Source: CBDUQN01 sp965369375 (lineage in GTDB: Bacteria; Krumholzibacteriota; Krumholzibacteriia; Krumholzibacteriales; Krumholzibacteriaceae). Taken from it: a stretch of 64,000 nt of DNA. Positions 16,955-26,658 of the stretch are shown here, piece by piece. Made by a program: the position numbers and the translations under genes. The stretch's first letter is position 1. Every line of letters starts with the position of its first letter. The notes under the pieces are model-generated. The model was given only the letters and a program-made list of their open reading frames with translations. It ran no database searches and was not told where the DNA came from. The stretch lies in contig CBDUQN010000006.1 in assembly GCA_965369375.1 (NCBI GenBank), forward strand, positions 11,048 through 75,047, in the 5' to 3' direction.

Positions 16955-17989
16955 TTGTTCGGGCGCCTGGCAAATTATTTTACAAACGATATCGCGATCG
17001 ACCTCGGAACGGCGAACACGCTCGTCTACCTGAAAGGTGACGGGATCGTTCTGAACGAGCCTTCCGTGGTTTCGGTCGATCAGAAGACAAAGAAAGTGTA
17101 TGCCGTCGGAGCCGAAGCGAAGGCGATGCTCGGCAAGACACCCGATCACATCGTGGCGATTCGGCCGCTCAAGGACGGCGTCATAGCCGATTTCGACATA
17201 ACCGAGGTCATGCTGAGAGAGTTCATCCGCAAGTCACAGAAGAAGCGCTTCTTCGTCAGGCCGCGGATCGTGATAAGCGTGCCTTCGGGCATAACGGAGG
17301 TCGAACGAAGGGCCGTAACTGATTCCGCGCAGAATGCGGGCGCGAGGGAGGTATACCTCGTCGCAGAGCCGATAGCGGCGGCTATCGGCGTAGGCCTTCC
17401 GGTGGATAAGCCGTCGGGAAACATGGTTATCGACATCGGCGGCGGAACGACGGAGATAGCCGTTATCGCGCTCAACGGCATTGTGACCGACATCTCGATT
17501 CGTGTCGGCGGGGACGAGATGGACGAAGCGATCGTTCAGCATATCAAGAAGGCGTACAATCTCCTGATCGGTGACCAGACGGCCGAACATGTCAAGATGG
17601 TGATTGGATCCGCAGCAAGACTCAAGAAGGAAGAGGAAATGGAGATCAAGGGGAGGGATCTCGTTTCAGGGATACCGAAGATCCTCAAGATCTCCAGTGT
17701 CGAGATCCGCGAGGCGCTCGCAGAACCGGTCGCCCAGATCGTCGCGGCGCTCAAGACGGCGCTCGAGCAGACTCCTCCGGAACTTGCAGCGGATATCGTG
17801 GATAGAGGGATTGTCATGACGGGTGGAGGTTCGATGTTGAGAGGTCTCGAAATTCTCCTCAAGGAGGAGACGAATCTGCCGATCAATGTGGTCGAAGACC
17901 CCTTGACGTGTGTCGTGCTCGGGAGCGGTAAGATTCTTGGATCACTCCACCTGTACGAGAGAGTCATTATAAAAAGCTCCCGCTTTTAA
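16955..17989 (+). CDS. mreB: Rod shape-determining actin homologue MreB
   Basis: 344 residues, the normal length. It shows the MreB start NDIAIDLGTANTLVYLKGDG (phosphate 1 loop), the second phosphate loop VIDIGGGTTEIAVIAL and the adenosine motif MTGGGSMLRGLE. It forms membrane-bound filaments that guide the cell-wall elongation machinery made by the genes just downstream. TTG start at 16955 behind AAGGAAGG. The stop lies two bases before mreC. Confidence 0.97.
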   Translation: MFGRLANYFTNDIAIDLGTANTLVYLKGDGIVLNEPSVVSVDQKTKKVYAVGAEAKAMLGKTPDHIVAIRPLKDGVIADFDITEVMLREFIRKSQKKRFFVRPRIVISVPSGITEVERRAVTDSAQNAGAREVYLVAEPIAAAIGVGLPVDKPSGNMVIDIGGGTTEIAVIALNGIVTDISIRVGGDEMDEAIVQHIKKAYNLLIGDQTAEHVKMVIGSAARLKKEEEMEIKGRDLVSGIPKILKISSVEIREALAEPVAQIVAALKTALEQTPPELAADIVDRGIVMTGGGSMLRGLEILLKEETNLPINVVEDPLTCVVLGSGKILGSLHLYERVIIKSSRF

Positions 17990-17991
17990 GC

Positions 17992-18837
17992 ATGCAATTT
18001 TTATCCTTCCTTTTCGATAAGCATCTCGACAAAACAGTACTGGCTATTGCTGTCACAGCGTCGATCGTGCTTCTCACGCGGCATGACGAGAGCATGGTCA
18101 ACGCCACCCGTGAAATCAGCGATCTCCTGCTCTACCCGGTTATAAAGGTCGAGGGGAACTTCTCGAATGTCAAGGCCCTGCGAACGGAAAATGACAGCCT
18201 GCGGGTCAGGGTCGCTGAGCTGAGCCATGAACGGGAACGGCTGCTTCAGTACCGCGACGAGCGCGACCGCTTGCGTAAACTGATCGGTCTTCGTGAAGAC
18301 CCGGCGTTCAGTCTGCGCCCGTGCGAGGTGGTCGCCCGATCTTCAAACCGCTTTCACCATGCAATAACGATCGACCGGGGGGACAAGGACGGAGTCAGGG
18401 CGGGGATGGCGGTCGTCGGCTATCAAGGCATCGTCGGCCGCGTTACGCAGGTCTTTCTGCACTCGTCGAGAGTGCTGCTACTCAACAACAAATCGATATC
18501 GGTCAGCTGCATCGACAAGCGGAGCCGCATAATGGGGGTCCTCGAGTGGGAACGCGGGAATCTCTTCCGGCTCGAATATGTGGGCAGGGAGGAGGACGTT
18601 TTGCCGGGGGACACGCTTATCACGAGCGGTCAGGGGCGCCTCTTCCCGAAGGGTTTTCCCGTGGGAACGGTCTTTCAGGTGGCCGACGAATGGGGCGGAT
18701 TCTCGAGAAGGGTGGGTGTTATCAGCACCACCGATCTCAACAAACTCGAAGAGCTCTTTGTGGTTCTCGGCGGGAAGGATCTTAAAGACGAGCGCGTCTT
18801 CGACATGATGGAAGACGTCGAGGATCGCAAGCGTTAG
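17992..18837 (+). CDS. mreC: Cell shape protein MreC
   Basis: 281 residues. One membrane helix near residues 10-27 is followed by a coiled coil (about 55-90, LRTENDSLRVRVAELSHERERLL) and the two-lobed beta domain of MreC, with VVGYQGIVGRVTQVFLHSSRVLL and the conserved end of the domain around VISTTDLNKLEELFV. It links MreB to PBP2/RodA in the periplasm. ATG two bases after mreB. Confidence 0.96.
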   Translation: MQFLSFLFDKHLDKTVLAIAVTASIVLLTRHDESMVNATREISDLLLYPVIKVEGNFSNVKALRTENDSLRVRVAELSHERERLLQYRDERDRLRKLIGLREDPAFSLRPCEVVARSSNRFHHAITIDRGDKDGVRAGMAVVGYQGIVGRVTQVFLHSSRVLLLNNKSISVSCIDKRSRIMGVLEWERGNLFRLEYVGREEDVLPGDTLITSGQGRLFPKGFPVGTVFQVADEWGGFSRRVGVISTTDLNKLEELFVVLGGKDLKDERVFDMMEDVEDRKR

Positions 18838-18848
18838 AAGGAGAAGAG

Positions 18849-19346
18849 GTGCGTTTAGTTTTCATCGTGGTGTGTGCGCTGATTGTTTTTGTCCTGCAGG
18901 TCAAGCTCGTTCCCGAACTGTCGATAGGGGGTGCTGCACCTGAATTGATGCTTATCATGCTCGTCATGATTTCCCTTAAGTTGTCTCCCGCGCCGGCTAT
19001 CATTGCCGGATTCCTCCTCGGATTTCTCCTCGATCTCGGAAACGCCCTGCACCTCGGGGCGAACGCCATGGCTTTTTCGATCATCGCCTACGGCGTTTCA
19101 CACATCGGCGGCGGGTACCTTCCGGAGGGTGTTTTCTTCAAGGGATTTCTTGTTTTTGTGACATCGCTGTTCAAGGACGTGGTTGTTCTCGCTATCATGA
19201 CCGGATTCGATATCCCCGACATGCTGCATCTTCTGTTCAGGTATTCGTTGCTCACTGCCCTGTATTCCGCGGTGGTTGGAATGATCGTCTTTACGCTTCT
19301 TCGGCCCCTCATGAGAAGGATGGTTCGTTCCAATGTCGGCATTTGA
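18849..19346 (+). CDS. mreD: Rod shape-determining protein MreD
   Basis: 165-residue polytopic membrane protein with about five helices and the conserved GFLLGFLLDLGNALHLGANA segment of MreD. GTG start at 18849 after GAGAAGAGG, 11 bp behind mreC. It overlaps the start of the PBP2 gene by 14 bases. Confidence 0.94.
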   Translation: MRLVFIVVCALIVFVLQVKLVPELSIGGAAPELMLIMLVMISLKLSPAPAIIAGFLLGFLLDLGNALHLGANAMAFSIIAYGVSHIGGGYLPEGVFFKGFLVFVTSLFKDVVVLAIMTGFDIPDMLHLLFRYSLLTALYSAVVGMIVFTLLRPLMRRMVRSNVGI

Positions 19347-21198
19347 TCGGCAATCTGCCTCTATTCTCGATTTTCGAAAGAAAACGCTGCTCCTAGCGCT
19401 CTTTTTAGTGCTCGTCGTGCTCACAATGAGGCTCTTCTATCTGCAGGTCATACGCCATGGTCACTATAACAGGCTCGCTATTACCAACAGGGTGCAGCGG
19501 GAGCGCATCATCGCGCCGCGGGGGCTGATCCGTGCGCGGGATGGATCGAAGCTCGTCGTCAACGCACCGACGTACCGGATCAGCATTCTCCCCGGCATGA
19601 TCCATGGCCGGCAGGAACGCCTTTCGCTCGCCTGCGAATGGCTGGGTATCGACGAGCAGAAACTTCTCGAAGACCTCGCCGAGTGGCGTGGGAGATACGC
19701 CGACGGGAGGGGAATGCCGGTCGTCCAATCCGCCAGCAAAGAGCAGATATCGGTCCTGCGCGAGCTTCGCACGCAGCTTCCCTTCTTCAGGCTCGAGATG
19801 AAGCCGAGGCGCCAGTATCCCGAGGGGACGATGGCGGTCCACATTCTCGGGTATGTCGGGGAAGTCACCGATGAAGAGCTGAGCAACGGGAATGATCTAC
19901 ATGCGGGGGACCTCATCGGAAGGACCGGCGTCGAAAAGACGTACGATCGATATCTGCGTGGGGTGGACGGCATCAGGCTGATGGAAATCAGCGCCGAGGG
20001 CACGAGAATCGGCGAGATCAGCGGATTTTTCGAAGACGATGAAATGGAGCAGTTACTCACTCCACAGCCGCCGGTTCCCGGCAACGATGTATACCTCAGC
20101 CTCGATATGAATCTGCAGAGGGCCGTCGAGAAGATATTCAAATGGAAACGGGGAGTTGTCATTATCATGAATCCGCGAAACGGCGCGATACTCGCCGCCG
20201 TCAGCCGTCCCCCGTACAACCCGAATATCTTTCTCGAAGGAGTGAGCGAGACGAGGTGGAAGTCGCTCTACGAGGATCCCGCAAAGCCGCTCTTCAACAG
20301 GACCGTGCAGGCGACGTATCCGCCGGGATCGGTGTTCAAGCTCGTAACCGCCTACGCCGCCCTTTGCAACACGGTCATCTCGAGTAACAGCTATATGCAA
20401 CCGTGCTTCGGGACGTATAAATTCGGCAACCGGTACTTCGGGTGCTGGAAGCCCGGAGGGCACGGCTCCCTGTTGCTTTACGGCGCTATCGTGAACTCCT
20501 GTAATGTCTATTTCTATCAGGTCGGTGAGCTGCTGACCGCGAACCAGTTCTCCGACGCCGGGAAACTCTTCGGGTACGGGAAAAAAACGAAGATCGATCT
20601 CCCGAGCGAGGCAAGGGGCATCCTGCCGGATCATGCCTACTTCGACCGCCGGTTCGGGAAGCGGAAGTGGACGAAGGGGCATCTGCTCAACTATTCGACA
20701 GGTCAGGGAGAGCTGCTGGCAACGCCGATTCAAATCTGTTCGATGGCTGCGGTTTTTGCGAACGGTGGTAGGTGGGTAGAGCCTCACTGTGTTGAAAAGA
20801 TCTTCGATGTCGAGGGAAGGATCGTCTACGAGGGAAAGAAGCAGGGAAACGTTATCCCCGGGATCGATAGAAGCAAGTTGCATATGATTCGAAACGCAAT
20901 GAGAGGTGTCATTGCCGATAAGAAAGGCACGGGCAGAGCGGCTGCTGTTCCCGGTTTCGCCATCGCGGGAAAGACAGGAACGGCCCAGAATCCTCACGGT
21001 GAGGACCATGCGCTTTTTGTGGCGTACGGACCGGCCGATAGCCCTGAGATCGTGATAACGGTTATAATGGAAAATGCGGGACACGGCGGAGCGATGGCGG
21101 CCCCGATAGCGCGTGAGATTTTTTCGTCGTATTTTATCCCCGTTGCCGGAGCTGACGGTACGGTCGATTTCATGGTGCTGTCCGACGACGCGGACTGA
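19333..21198 (+). CDS. mrdA: Penicillin-binding protein 2 (peptidoglycan DD-transpeptidase)
   Basis: 621 residues. An N-terminal membrane anchor at about 17-38 precedes a dimerisation/pedestal domain and then the transpeptidase domain, with SxxK at Ser333 (PPGSVFKL), SxN at Ser389-Cys-Asn391 and KTG at Lys547 (AGKTGTAQNPHG). It cross-links new wall peptides during elongation and works with RodA, encoded next. The ATG lies within the last 14 bases of mreD. Confidence 0.97.
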   Translation: MSAFDRQSASILDFRKKTLLLALFLVLVVLTMRLFYLQVIRHGHYNRLAITNRVQRERIIAPRGLIRARDGSKLVVNAPTYRISILPGMIHGRQERLSLACEWLGIDEQKLLEDLAEWRGRYADGRGMPVVQSASKEQISVLRELRTQLPFFRLEMKPRRQYPEGTMAVHILGYVGEVTDEELSNGNDLHAGDLIGRTGVEKTYDRYLRGVDGIRLMEISAEGTRIGEISGFFEDDEMEQLLTPQPPVPGNDVYLSLDMNLQRAVEKIFKWKRGVVIIMNPRNGAILAAVSRPPYNPNIFLEGVSETRWKSLYEDPAKPLFNRTVQATYPPGSVFKLVTAYAALCNTVISSNSYMQPCFGTYKFGNRYFGCWKPGGHGSLLLYGAIVNSCNVYFYQVGELLTANQFSDAGKLFGYGKKTKIDLPSEARGILPDHAYFDRRFGKRKWTKGHLLNYSTGQGELLATPIQICSMAAVFANGGRWVEPHCVEKIFDVEGRIVYEGKKQGNVIPGIDRSKLHMIRNAMRGVIADKKGTGRAAAVPGFAIAGKTGTAQNPHGEDHALFVAYGPADSPEIVITVIMENAGHGGAMAAPIAREIFSSYFIPVAGADGTVDFMVLSDDAD

Positions 21199-21255
21199 TA
21201 GAAGAAACGCTTACTATTTTGATTCTCAGCGTTCTGTGATGAACGAGGTTTTATC

Positions 21256-22515
21256 GTGGCGGAACGAATATTTAGAAATCTCGACTGGTTGATTTTCGTC
21301 CCCGTGCTCCTGCTCATCGGGATGGGGCTTCTGACACTCTACTCGGTGGAACACATACCGCCGGACCTGAGAACCACGTTCCCCGAAGGCGGCGGTCAAT
21401 TCTTCGAGCGCCAGCTCATCTGGACGGCGCTCGGATTCATCGTTCTCGTGATGGCTCTCGCGCTGCCTTTCAAGTACTTCGAGGGTCTCGCGACGCTGTT
21501 TTACGCCGCCGGCCTCGTCCTGCTCGTCGTGTTGCTGCTGCTGGAGAAGAGCAGCCGTTGGCTCGCATTCGGAGGTTTCAGGATCCAGCCGAGCGAGTTC
21601 ATGAAGATCGGCGTGATTTTCTTTCTCGCGCGGTACCTCTCGGGAAAGGGAAGCGATCCTAACAGATTCAGGGTTCTCGCCCTCTCTTCGCTTGTCGTGA
21701 TCGTTCCTCTCGTGCTCGTCGCGAAGCAGCCCGATCTCGGAACGGCGCTCGTCTATCCCGCGCTGCTGATTTCCATGTTGTACTGGAGGGGGTTGAGTGA
21801 AAATGCGCTGATACTATTTCTTTCTCCCATCGTGATGGCCTTCTTGACGGTGTACAGTCCCCAAGACATCGAACGCTGGAACTATCCCGTCTTTCTTTTC
21901 ATATTTTTTATCATCATTCTTGTTTTTGCATTCCGACGAAGAAAAAATATCATATACAGTGTATCACTGGTGGGGATGAACCTCGCGGTCATGTTGATCG
22001 TGCCCACCTTGCTCGGCAAGCTCAAGATCTACCAGCAGAAGAGGATTCTCGCGTTTCTTAATCCAGAATCCGACATACTGGGAACAGGCTGGCAGGTGTA
22101 CCAATCGAAAGTGGCGATCGGTTCGGGCGGCTTTCTCGGAAAGCAATACCTCCAGGGCACGCAGAAGCTCCTCGCCTTCCTGCCGGAACGGCATTCCGAT
22201 TTTGTCTATGCCGTGCTGAGCGAAGAGCTCGGATTCCTCGGAGCGATTGTCGTCCCGCTGCTCTTTTCCATTGTAATCGTACGGGGGCTCTATCTCGCGA
22301 TAAGCGTCAAGAACCGGTTTGCTTCACTCGCCATCATCGGTATCTGCGCATATTTTGCCTTTCATGTTTTCATAAATATCGGCATGACGGTCGGCCTTGC
22401 TCCCGTAACCGGCCTGCCACTTCCATTTTTGAGTTACGGCGGGAGCTCCATGATGATAAGCTGTTTCTTGATCGGAATGCTTCTGAATTTCAGCGTGCGC
22501 TTCTATGAATACTAA
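21256..22515 (+). CDS. rodA: Peptidoglycan glycosyltransferase RodA
   Basis: 419-residue SEDS family membrane protein with about ten helices. It shows the family motifs RIQPSEFMKIGVIFFLARYL, KQPDLGTALV and GLAPVTGLPLPFLSYGGSS. It polymerises lipid II together with PBP2 in the elongasome. GTG start at 21256, 57 bp after mrdA. Confidence 0.97.
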   Translation: MAERIFRNLDWLIFVPVLLLIGMGLLTLYSVEHIPPDLRTTFPEGGGQFFERQLIWTALGFIVLVMALALPFKYFEGLATLFYAAGLVLLVVLLLLEKSSRWLAFGGFRIQPSEFMKIGVIFFLARYLSGKGSDPNRFRVLALSSLVVIVPLVLVAKQPDLGTALVYPALLISMLYWRGLSENALILFLSPIVMAFLTVYSPQDIERWNYPVFLFIFFIIILVFAFRRRKNIIYSVSLVGMNLAVMLIVPTLLGKLKIYQQKRILAFLNPESDILGTGWQVYQSKVAIGSGGFLGKQYLQGTQKLLAFLPERHSDFVYAVLSEELGFLGAIVVPLLFSIVIVRGLYLAISVKNRFASLAIIGICAYFAFHVFINIGMTVGLAPVTGLPLPFLSYGGSSMMISCFLIGMLLNFSVRFYEY

Positions 22516-22548
22516 CCGGTATTGACGACGAAACGAGAGGAGAGCAAG

Positions 22549-23316
22549 GTGCATCCGATACTGATCGAGCTCGGCAAATTCAGGATATACTCATACGGCT
22601 TCATGCTCGCACTGAGTTTCTTTGTCGGCATTCTCCTTGCGGGCAAACGGGCGGAGAAACAGGGGATGCGTAAGGAGGTTATATACGATCTCAGTATCAT
22701 CCTGATCCTGGCGGCCGTGATTGGATCGAGAAGCCTGTACATTCTCACACACCGGGAGCACTACCACGGCGTCATCGATATCATCGCCCTCTGGCAGGGA
22801 GGTGCGACCTATTACGGCGGCCTCGGTCTCTGTATCATCGGGGCCGGCGTCTATCTCAGAATAAAAGGTGTTTCGTTCTTCAAGGTCGCCGATATCTGCT
22901 CTCCATCGATCGCACTCGGCGTCTTTATCACGAGGCTCGGGTGTTTCTTGAGCGGCTGCTGTTTCGGCGTTCCCACCGATTCGGGACTCGGTATGGTTTT
23001 TCCTCCCGATTGCCCCGCCGGACATTTGTACACCGGCGTTTCCATCCATCCGGCTCAGCTCTATGCTTCTTTCGCCGGGTTGATCATCTTTATTGCTCTC
23101 GTCTTTATCAGCAGGCGCAAGAGGTTCGATGGATATACGTTCGGATTTCTCTGCATTCTCTACGGAGCGGCGAGGTTCTCCGTTGATTTTTACCGCTACT
23201 ACGAGGAATACACGAACTTTTTCTCCGGCTACCTGACGATCAGTCAGTTTATGAGCATATTCCTCATGCTATGCGGATTTCTCATTCTCGGCATCATGTC
23301 GAGGAGAGCGAGGTAA
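22549..23316 (+). CDS. lgt: Prolipoprotein diacylglyceryl transferase Lgt
   Basis: 255 residues, seven helices. It transfers diacylglycerol from phosphatidylglycerol to the lipobox cysteine of prolipoproteins, of which this window encodes several. The N-terminus MHPILIELGKFRIYSYGFML is the usual Lgt start and fixes the GTG at 22549, six bases after AGGAG; an in-frame TTG lies nine codons upstream. The Lgt signature is seen around TRLGCFLSGCCFGVPTDSGL (H-bond and Arg/Gly/Asn-rich loop), and QLYASFAGLIIF follows. Confidence 0.95.
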   Translation: MHPILIELGKFRIYSYGFMLALSFFVGILLAGKRAEKQGMRKEVIYDLSIILILAAVIGSRSLYILTHREHYHGVIDIIALWQGGATYYGGLGLCIIGAGVYLRIKGVSFFKVADICSPSIALGVFITRLGCFLSGCCFGVPTDSGLGMVFPPDCPAGHLYTGVSIHPAQLYASFAGLIIFIALVFISRRKRFDGYTFGFLCILYGAARFSVDFYRYYEEYTNFFSGYLTISQFMSIFLMLCGFLILGIMSRRAR

Positions 23317-23450
23317 ACGGAAAGCATGCGCCTTCCTCCGGCAACGGGTGCTCTGTATTAAGAGCCCTTTTTGGGATTATGGCGCGCCTGATCGATTGTC
23401 GGCGCAGCGGTTCATTAAACGGATCTTGCATATCGGGATTGGGTGGTGCA

Positions 23451-24266
23451 GTGGCGGTTGGGTTCATAAATCTCGTTTTCGATCTTTTTATCTCCGCAAA
23501 GTGTCTGAGATGCGACTCGAACCTTTCGCCTCCGGATCCGGACGGGTGTTATCGCATCCCCCATGGATGGCCCGCGGAGACGATCGAATTTCTCGGCGCC
23601 GACTTCTCGATCGATATCCTCGGCAAAATCCCCATACCGGCGAGGATTCTCTGCTCGGGGTGCTGGCTCGATCTCGAACCGGCATCCGCAGCGGTGACAC
23701 TTTCCGTCGGCGAGCGGAAAGAACAAACAGACCGGACGCACGTGCAACTCATCACGCCATTCTATACGAACGATACGCTTCTCGAGGTAATCCATTTTCT
23801 CAAATTTTCTTCCGGCAGGACGTCCGCGCCGCCCCTGTCATGGTGGCTGGCGCTTTCATTGTCGCGGCACGTCGAGAAGCACCGTCCGGGAGGATTCATA
23901 CGGCCGCTCGTGATTCCGGTACCGCTTCATCCTTCACGGCGGCGCTCCCGCGGTTATAATCAGGCAGCCGATCTGGCAAAGTACACGGCCGGCCGTGCCG
24001 GGATCGATATGAGCCGGACGGTGTTGCGGCGCATCAGAAAAACGAAGCCCCAGGCGAATCTCGAGCCCGAGGAGAGGGCGGAAAATGTGCGCGGCGCCTT
24101 CGAGCTCGTTGATTTGGGTATCGTACGGGGAAGGGATGTCATAGTGATCGATGATCTCGTGACCACCGGGGAGACGGCACGGGCATCCATCGCCGCCCTG
24201 GGTCGCGGCCGTCCCGCATCGATAACGGTGCTTGCCGCGGGAAGGCCGAAGAGGTTCGGGATATGA
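23451..24266 (+). CDS. comF: ComF family phosphoribosyltransferase-like protein
   Basis: About 271 residues. It begins like other ComF proteins (INLVFDLFISAKCLRCD), with a zinc-ribbon Cys pair CLRC and later CSGC, and ends in a type I phosphoribosyltransferase domain with the PRPP loop VIVIDDLVTTGETARA and RGYNQAADLA. In competent bacteria ComF helps bring single-stranded DNA inside; the family also occurs in non-competent species. The start is uncertain: GTG at 23451 fits the family best, but the frame is open upstream, with ATG at 23379 and at 23271 (the last overlapping lgt). Confidence 0.85.
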   Translation: MAVGFINLVFDLFISAKCLRCDSNLSPPDPDGCYRIPHGWPAETIEFLGADFSIDILGKIPIPARILCSGCWLDLEPASAAVTLSVGERKEQTDRTHVQLITPFYTNDTLLEVIHFLKFSSGRTSAPPLSWWLALSLSRHVEKHRPGGFIRPLVIPVPLHPSRRRSRGYNQAADLAKYTAGRAGIDMSRTVLRRIRKTKPQANLEPEERAENVRGAFELVDLGIVRGRDVIVIDDLVTTGETARASIAALGRGRPASITVLAAGRPKRFGI

Positions 24267-24560
24267 AGTTGCCTCGAGCGTTGAGATCGGCAAGCGATGC
24301 TGCGCCAGGCGTTGGAAATGGCTTTTTCTCGAAAAAGCGTCGTAACCCGTTGTCAAATAAGAAGCGCTACTCCCGACGTCGGGAGTGAAATTATCCCCGG
24401 TGTCACATATCTACGAATCGTTCCGGCCAGAGGATACACCCGATACGGGGAGTGATACTTTCCCATGCAGCTGCGGGCCACATACTATTAAGCTGCCGGC
24501 CTCGCGCCCGGCGGCGCGCGTCTTATTACGAACGCAGAAATTACGGTAAAGCTGTTGTGC
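24267..24560. other. Gene-free region before the glycolytic operon
   Basis: About 300 bases without a credible gene. It holds a hairpin GCTTTTT-CTCG-AAAAAGC at 24321-24338, possibly ending the comF transcript, and an 18-bp perfect palindrome at 24369-24386. A related half-site GGGGAGTGATA lies near 24447, and the promoter of the glycolytic operon follows at the downstream end. Confidence 0.6.
24369..24386. promoter_or_regulatory. 18-bp perfect palindrome, candidate operator for the glycolytic operon
   Basis: ACTCCCGACGTCGGGAGT is identical to its reverse complement. It lies about 190 bp upstream of the fba promoter and has no T-run. The half-site CGGGAGTGA recurs as GGGGAGTGA near 24447. This suggests a dimeric regulator binding site; the regulator is unknown. 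Confidence 0.45.
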
Positions 24561-24589
24561 TTGACATCACAGATTTTTTATGCCATATT
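24561..24589 (+). promoter_or_regulatory. Probable promoter of the fba-gap-pgk-tpiA operon
   Basis: A consensus -35 TTGACA (24561-24566), a 17-bp spacer and a weaker -10 CATATT (24584-24589), ahead of AAGGAGG and the GTG start of fba at 24625. Confidence 0.6.
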
Positions 24590-24624
24590 TGCTTTCGTTC
24601 TCAAGTCATTCGAAGGAGGATAAC

Positions 24625-25548
24625 GTGCTTGTTACTAACAAGTTACTGCTTGACAAGGCCCAGCAGGGCGCGTATGCCGTGGGTGCTTTCAATATAAACA
24701 ACATGGAGTTTGTCCAGGCCATTACGGGCGCGGCGGAAGAGCTCATGAGCCCCGTGATACTCGCGGTTTCGGAAGGTGCGATCAAGTACGCCGGTTTCAG
24801 CTACCTCGTCTCTCTCGTACATCTCGCCGCCGAGGAGCGGGAGATCCCGATGTCCCTGCATCTCGATCACGGCCGGGACATGGAGGTCATCGAGCAGTGC
24901 ATTGAGGACGGGTTCACCTCCGTGATGATCGACGGTTCCCACCTTCCCTTCGAGGAGAACATCGCCGTGACGAAGGCGGTAGTCGAGAAGGCTCGGGCCA
25001 AGGGTGTGTCCGTCGAGGGAGAGCTCGGACGTCTCGCGGGGATTGAGGACAACATCTCGGTGGAAGAGAAGGACGCGCTGCTCACCGACGTCGCCGAAGC
25101 GAAAGAGTTTGTCGAGCGGACCGGAATCGATGCCCTAGCCATCGCCGTCGGGACCTCGCACGGGGCATACAAGTTCAAGGGGAAGGCGAATCTCGCGCTC
25201 GAACGGATCACGGAGATCGCCGATGTCGTCGACATCCCGCTCGTCCTGCATGGTGCATCCGGTGTGAAGAAGGAGAACGTGGATATAGCAAACAGCTTCG
25301 GTGCCGAGCTGGGGGACGCCAAGGGTGTTCCCGACGAAGCGATCGTCGAGGCGGTAACGCGTGGCATCTGCAAGGTGAACATAGATACCGACATGCGCAT
25401 CGCTTTCCTCGCTTTCCTGAGAAAGGCGCTCTCGGAAAAACCGGAGAACATAGATCCGAGAAAATACCTGAGCGCGGCCCGTGAGGCCGTCGGCCAGGTG
25501 GTCAGGGAAAAAGTAACGTTGCTGCGCAGTGAGGGACGGGCATCCTAG
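24625..25548 (+). CDS. fba: Class II fructose-1,6-bisphosphate aldolase
   Basis: 307 residues. Zinc aldolase that splits fructose 1,6-bisphosphate into dihydroxyacetone phosphate and glyceraldehyde 3-phosphate. Visible motifs are GAFNINNMEFVQAI, the zinc-ligand segment SLHLDHG, GTSHGAYKF and LHGASGVKKENV, then NIDTDMRIAF. The GTG at 24625 follows GAAGGAGG; the upstream in-frame ATG at 24580 falls on the promoter and lacks a ribosome site. First gene of a glycolytic operon. Confidence 0.96.
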   Translation: MLVTNKLLLDKAQQGAYAVGAFNINNMEFVQAITGAAEELMSPVILAVSEGAIKYAGFSYLVSLVHLAAEEREIPMSLHLDHGRDMEVIEQCIEDGFTSVMIDGSHLPFEENIAVTKAVVEKARAKGVSVEGELGRLAGIEDNISVEEKDALLTDVAEAKEFVERTGIDALAIAVGTSHGAYKFKGKANLALERITEIADVVDIPLVLHGASGVKKENVDIANSFGAELGDAKGVPDEAIVEAVTRGICKVNIDTDMRIAFLAFLRKALSEKPENIDPRKYLSAAREAVGQVVREKVTLLRSEGRAS

Positions 25549-25584
25549 GCATGCATGAGCTCCGCGCATTGAAAGGAGATGGAG

Positions 25585-26586
25585 ATGGCAATCAATGTGG
25601 CGATTAATGGATTCGGGCGTATCGGAAGGCTCGTTTTTCGAAAAGCTTTCAAGGACTCGCTCTTCAATATCGTTGCAGTGAACGACTTGACCGATTCGGC
25701 AACGCTCGCACACCTTCTGAAATACGATTCCGTTCATGGGATATTTCCCGATGAGGTCCTCTGCGATAGCAAAGAATGCATTGAGGTCGGCGGCAAGAAA
25801 ACCAAGATCCTCGCGCAGAGGGATCCCGCGAAGCTCCCGTGGAAGGAGCTGAAAGTCGATGTCGTCATCGAATCTACAGGAATATTCAGAAAGCATGAAC
25901 AGGCGGAGATGCATCGTACGGCGGGCGCGCGGAAGGTCATCATCTCGGCGCCGTCTCCCGACCCCGATATTATGATCCTCATGGGCGTCAATGAGCAGCT
26001 CTACGACAAAGAGAAACACCATATTATCTCAACCGCTTCCTGTACGACGAACTGCCTCGCGCCGATTGCGAAGATCCTCAACGACTCCTTCGGCCTCGAA
26101 TACGGGCTCATGACGACGATTCATGCGTATACGAACGATCAGCGCATTCTCGATTTCCCGCACAAAGATCTGCGCAGGGCACGCGCCGCAATGCTATCAA
26201 TGATACCGACGACCACGGGCGCCGCCAAGGCGGTCGGTGTGGTTCTGCCGGAGCTCGAGGGAAAACTCAACGGCATCGCCGTTCGTGTTCCGGTTCCCGA
26301 CGGGTCCATCGTCGATCTCGTGGTAACGTTGAAGAAGAGTGCCACGGTCGAGGAAGTCAACGAGGCGGTCAGAATGGCGGCGGAGGGGCCGATGAAGGGT
26401 ATCGTCGAATACTGCGTCGAACCGATCGTTTCGGTGGATATCATCGGGAACGTGCATTCGTCGATATTCGACAGTCTTTCTACGATGCAGATTTCGCCTC
26501 ACATGTTCAAAATCCTGTCCTGGTATGACAACGAAGCCGGTTATGCGATGCGAATGGTCGACATGATGAAGGTCATCGCCGGTTGA
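25585..26586 (+). CDS. gap: Glyceraldehyde-3-phosphate dehydrogenase
   Basis: 333 residues, the usual length. NAD-binding start INGFGRIGRLVFR and catalytic Cys153 in STASCTTNCLAP, followed by the expected HAYTNDQ segment and SWYDNEAGYAMRMVD near the C-terminus. It makes 1,3-bisphosphoglycerate. The ATG at 25585, six bases after AAAGGAG, is preferred to the ATG two codons upstream. Confidence 0.97.
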   Translation: MAINVAINGFGRIGRLVFRKAFKDSLFNIVAVNDLTDSATLAHLLKYDSVHGIFPDEVLCDSKECIEVGGKKTKILAQRDPAKLPWKELKVDVVIESTGIFRKHEQAEMHRTAGARKVIISAPSPDPDIMILMGVNEQLYDKEKHHIISTASCTTNCLAPIAKILNDSFGLEYGLMTTIHAYTNDQRILDFPHKDLRRARAAMLSMIPTTTGAAKAVGVVLPELEGKLNGIAVRVPVPDGSIVDLVVTLKKSATVEEVNEAVRMAAEGPMKGIVEYCVEPIVSVDIIGNVHSSIFDSLSTMQISPHMFKILSWYDNEAGYAMRMVDMMKVIAG

Positions 26587-26658
26587 TCGATCGCTTCTGA
26601 AGATGGAGAGGAGTCAGAGATAGCTACTTCAGTAGGTAAAAACAGGAGGAAAAAATCT

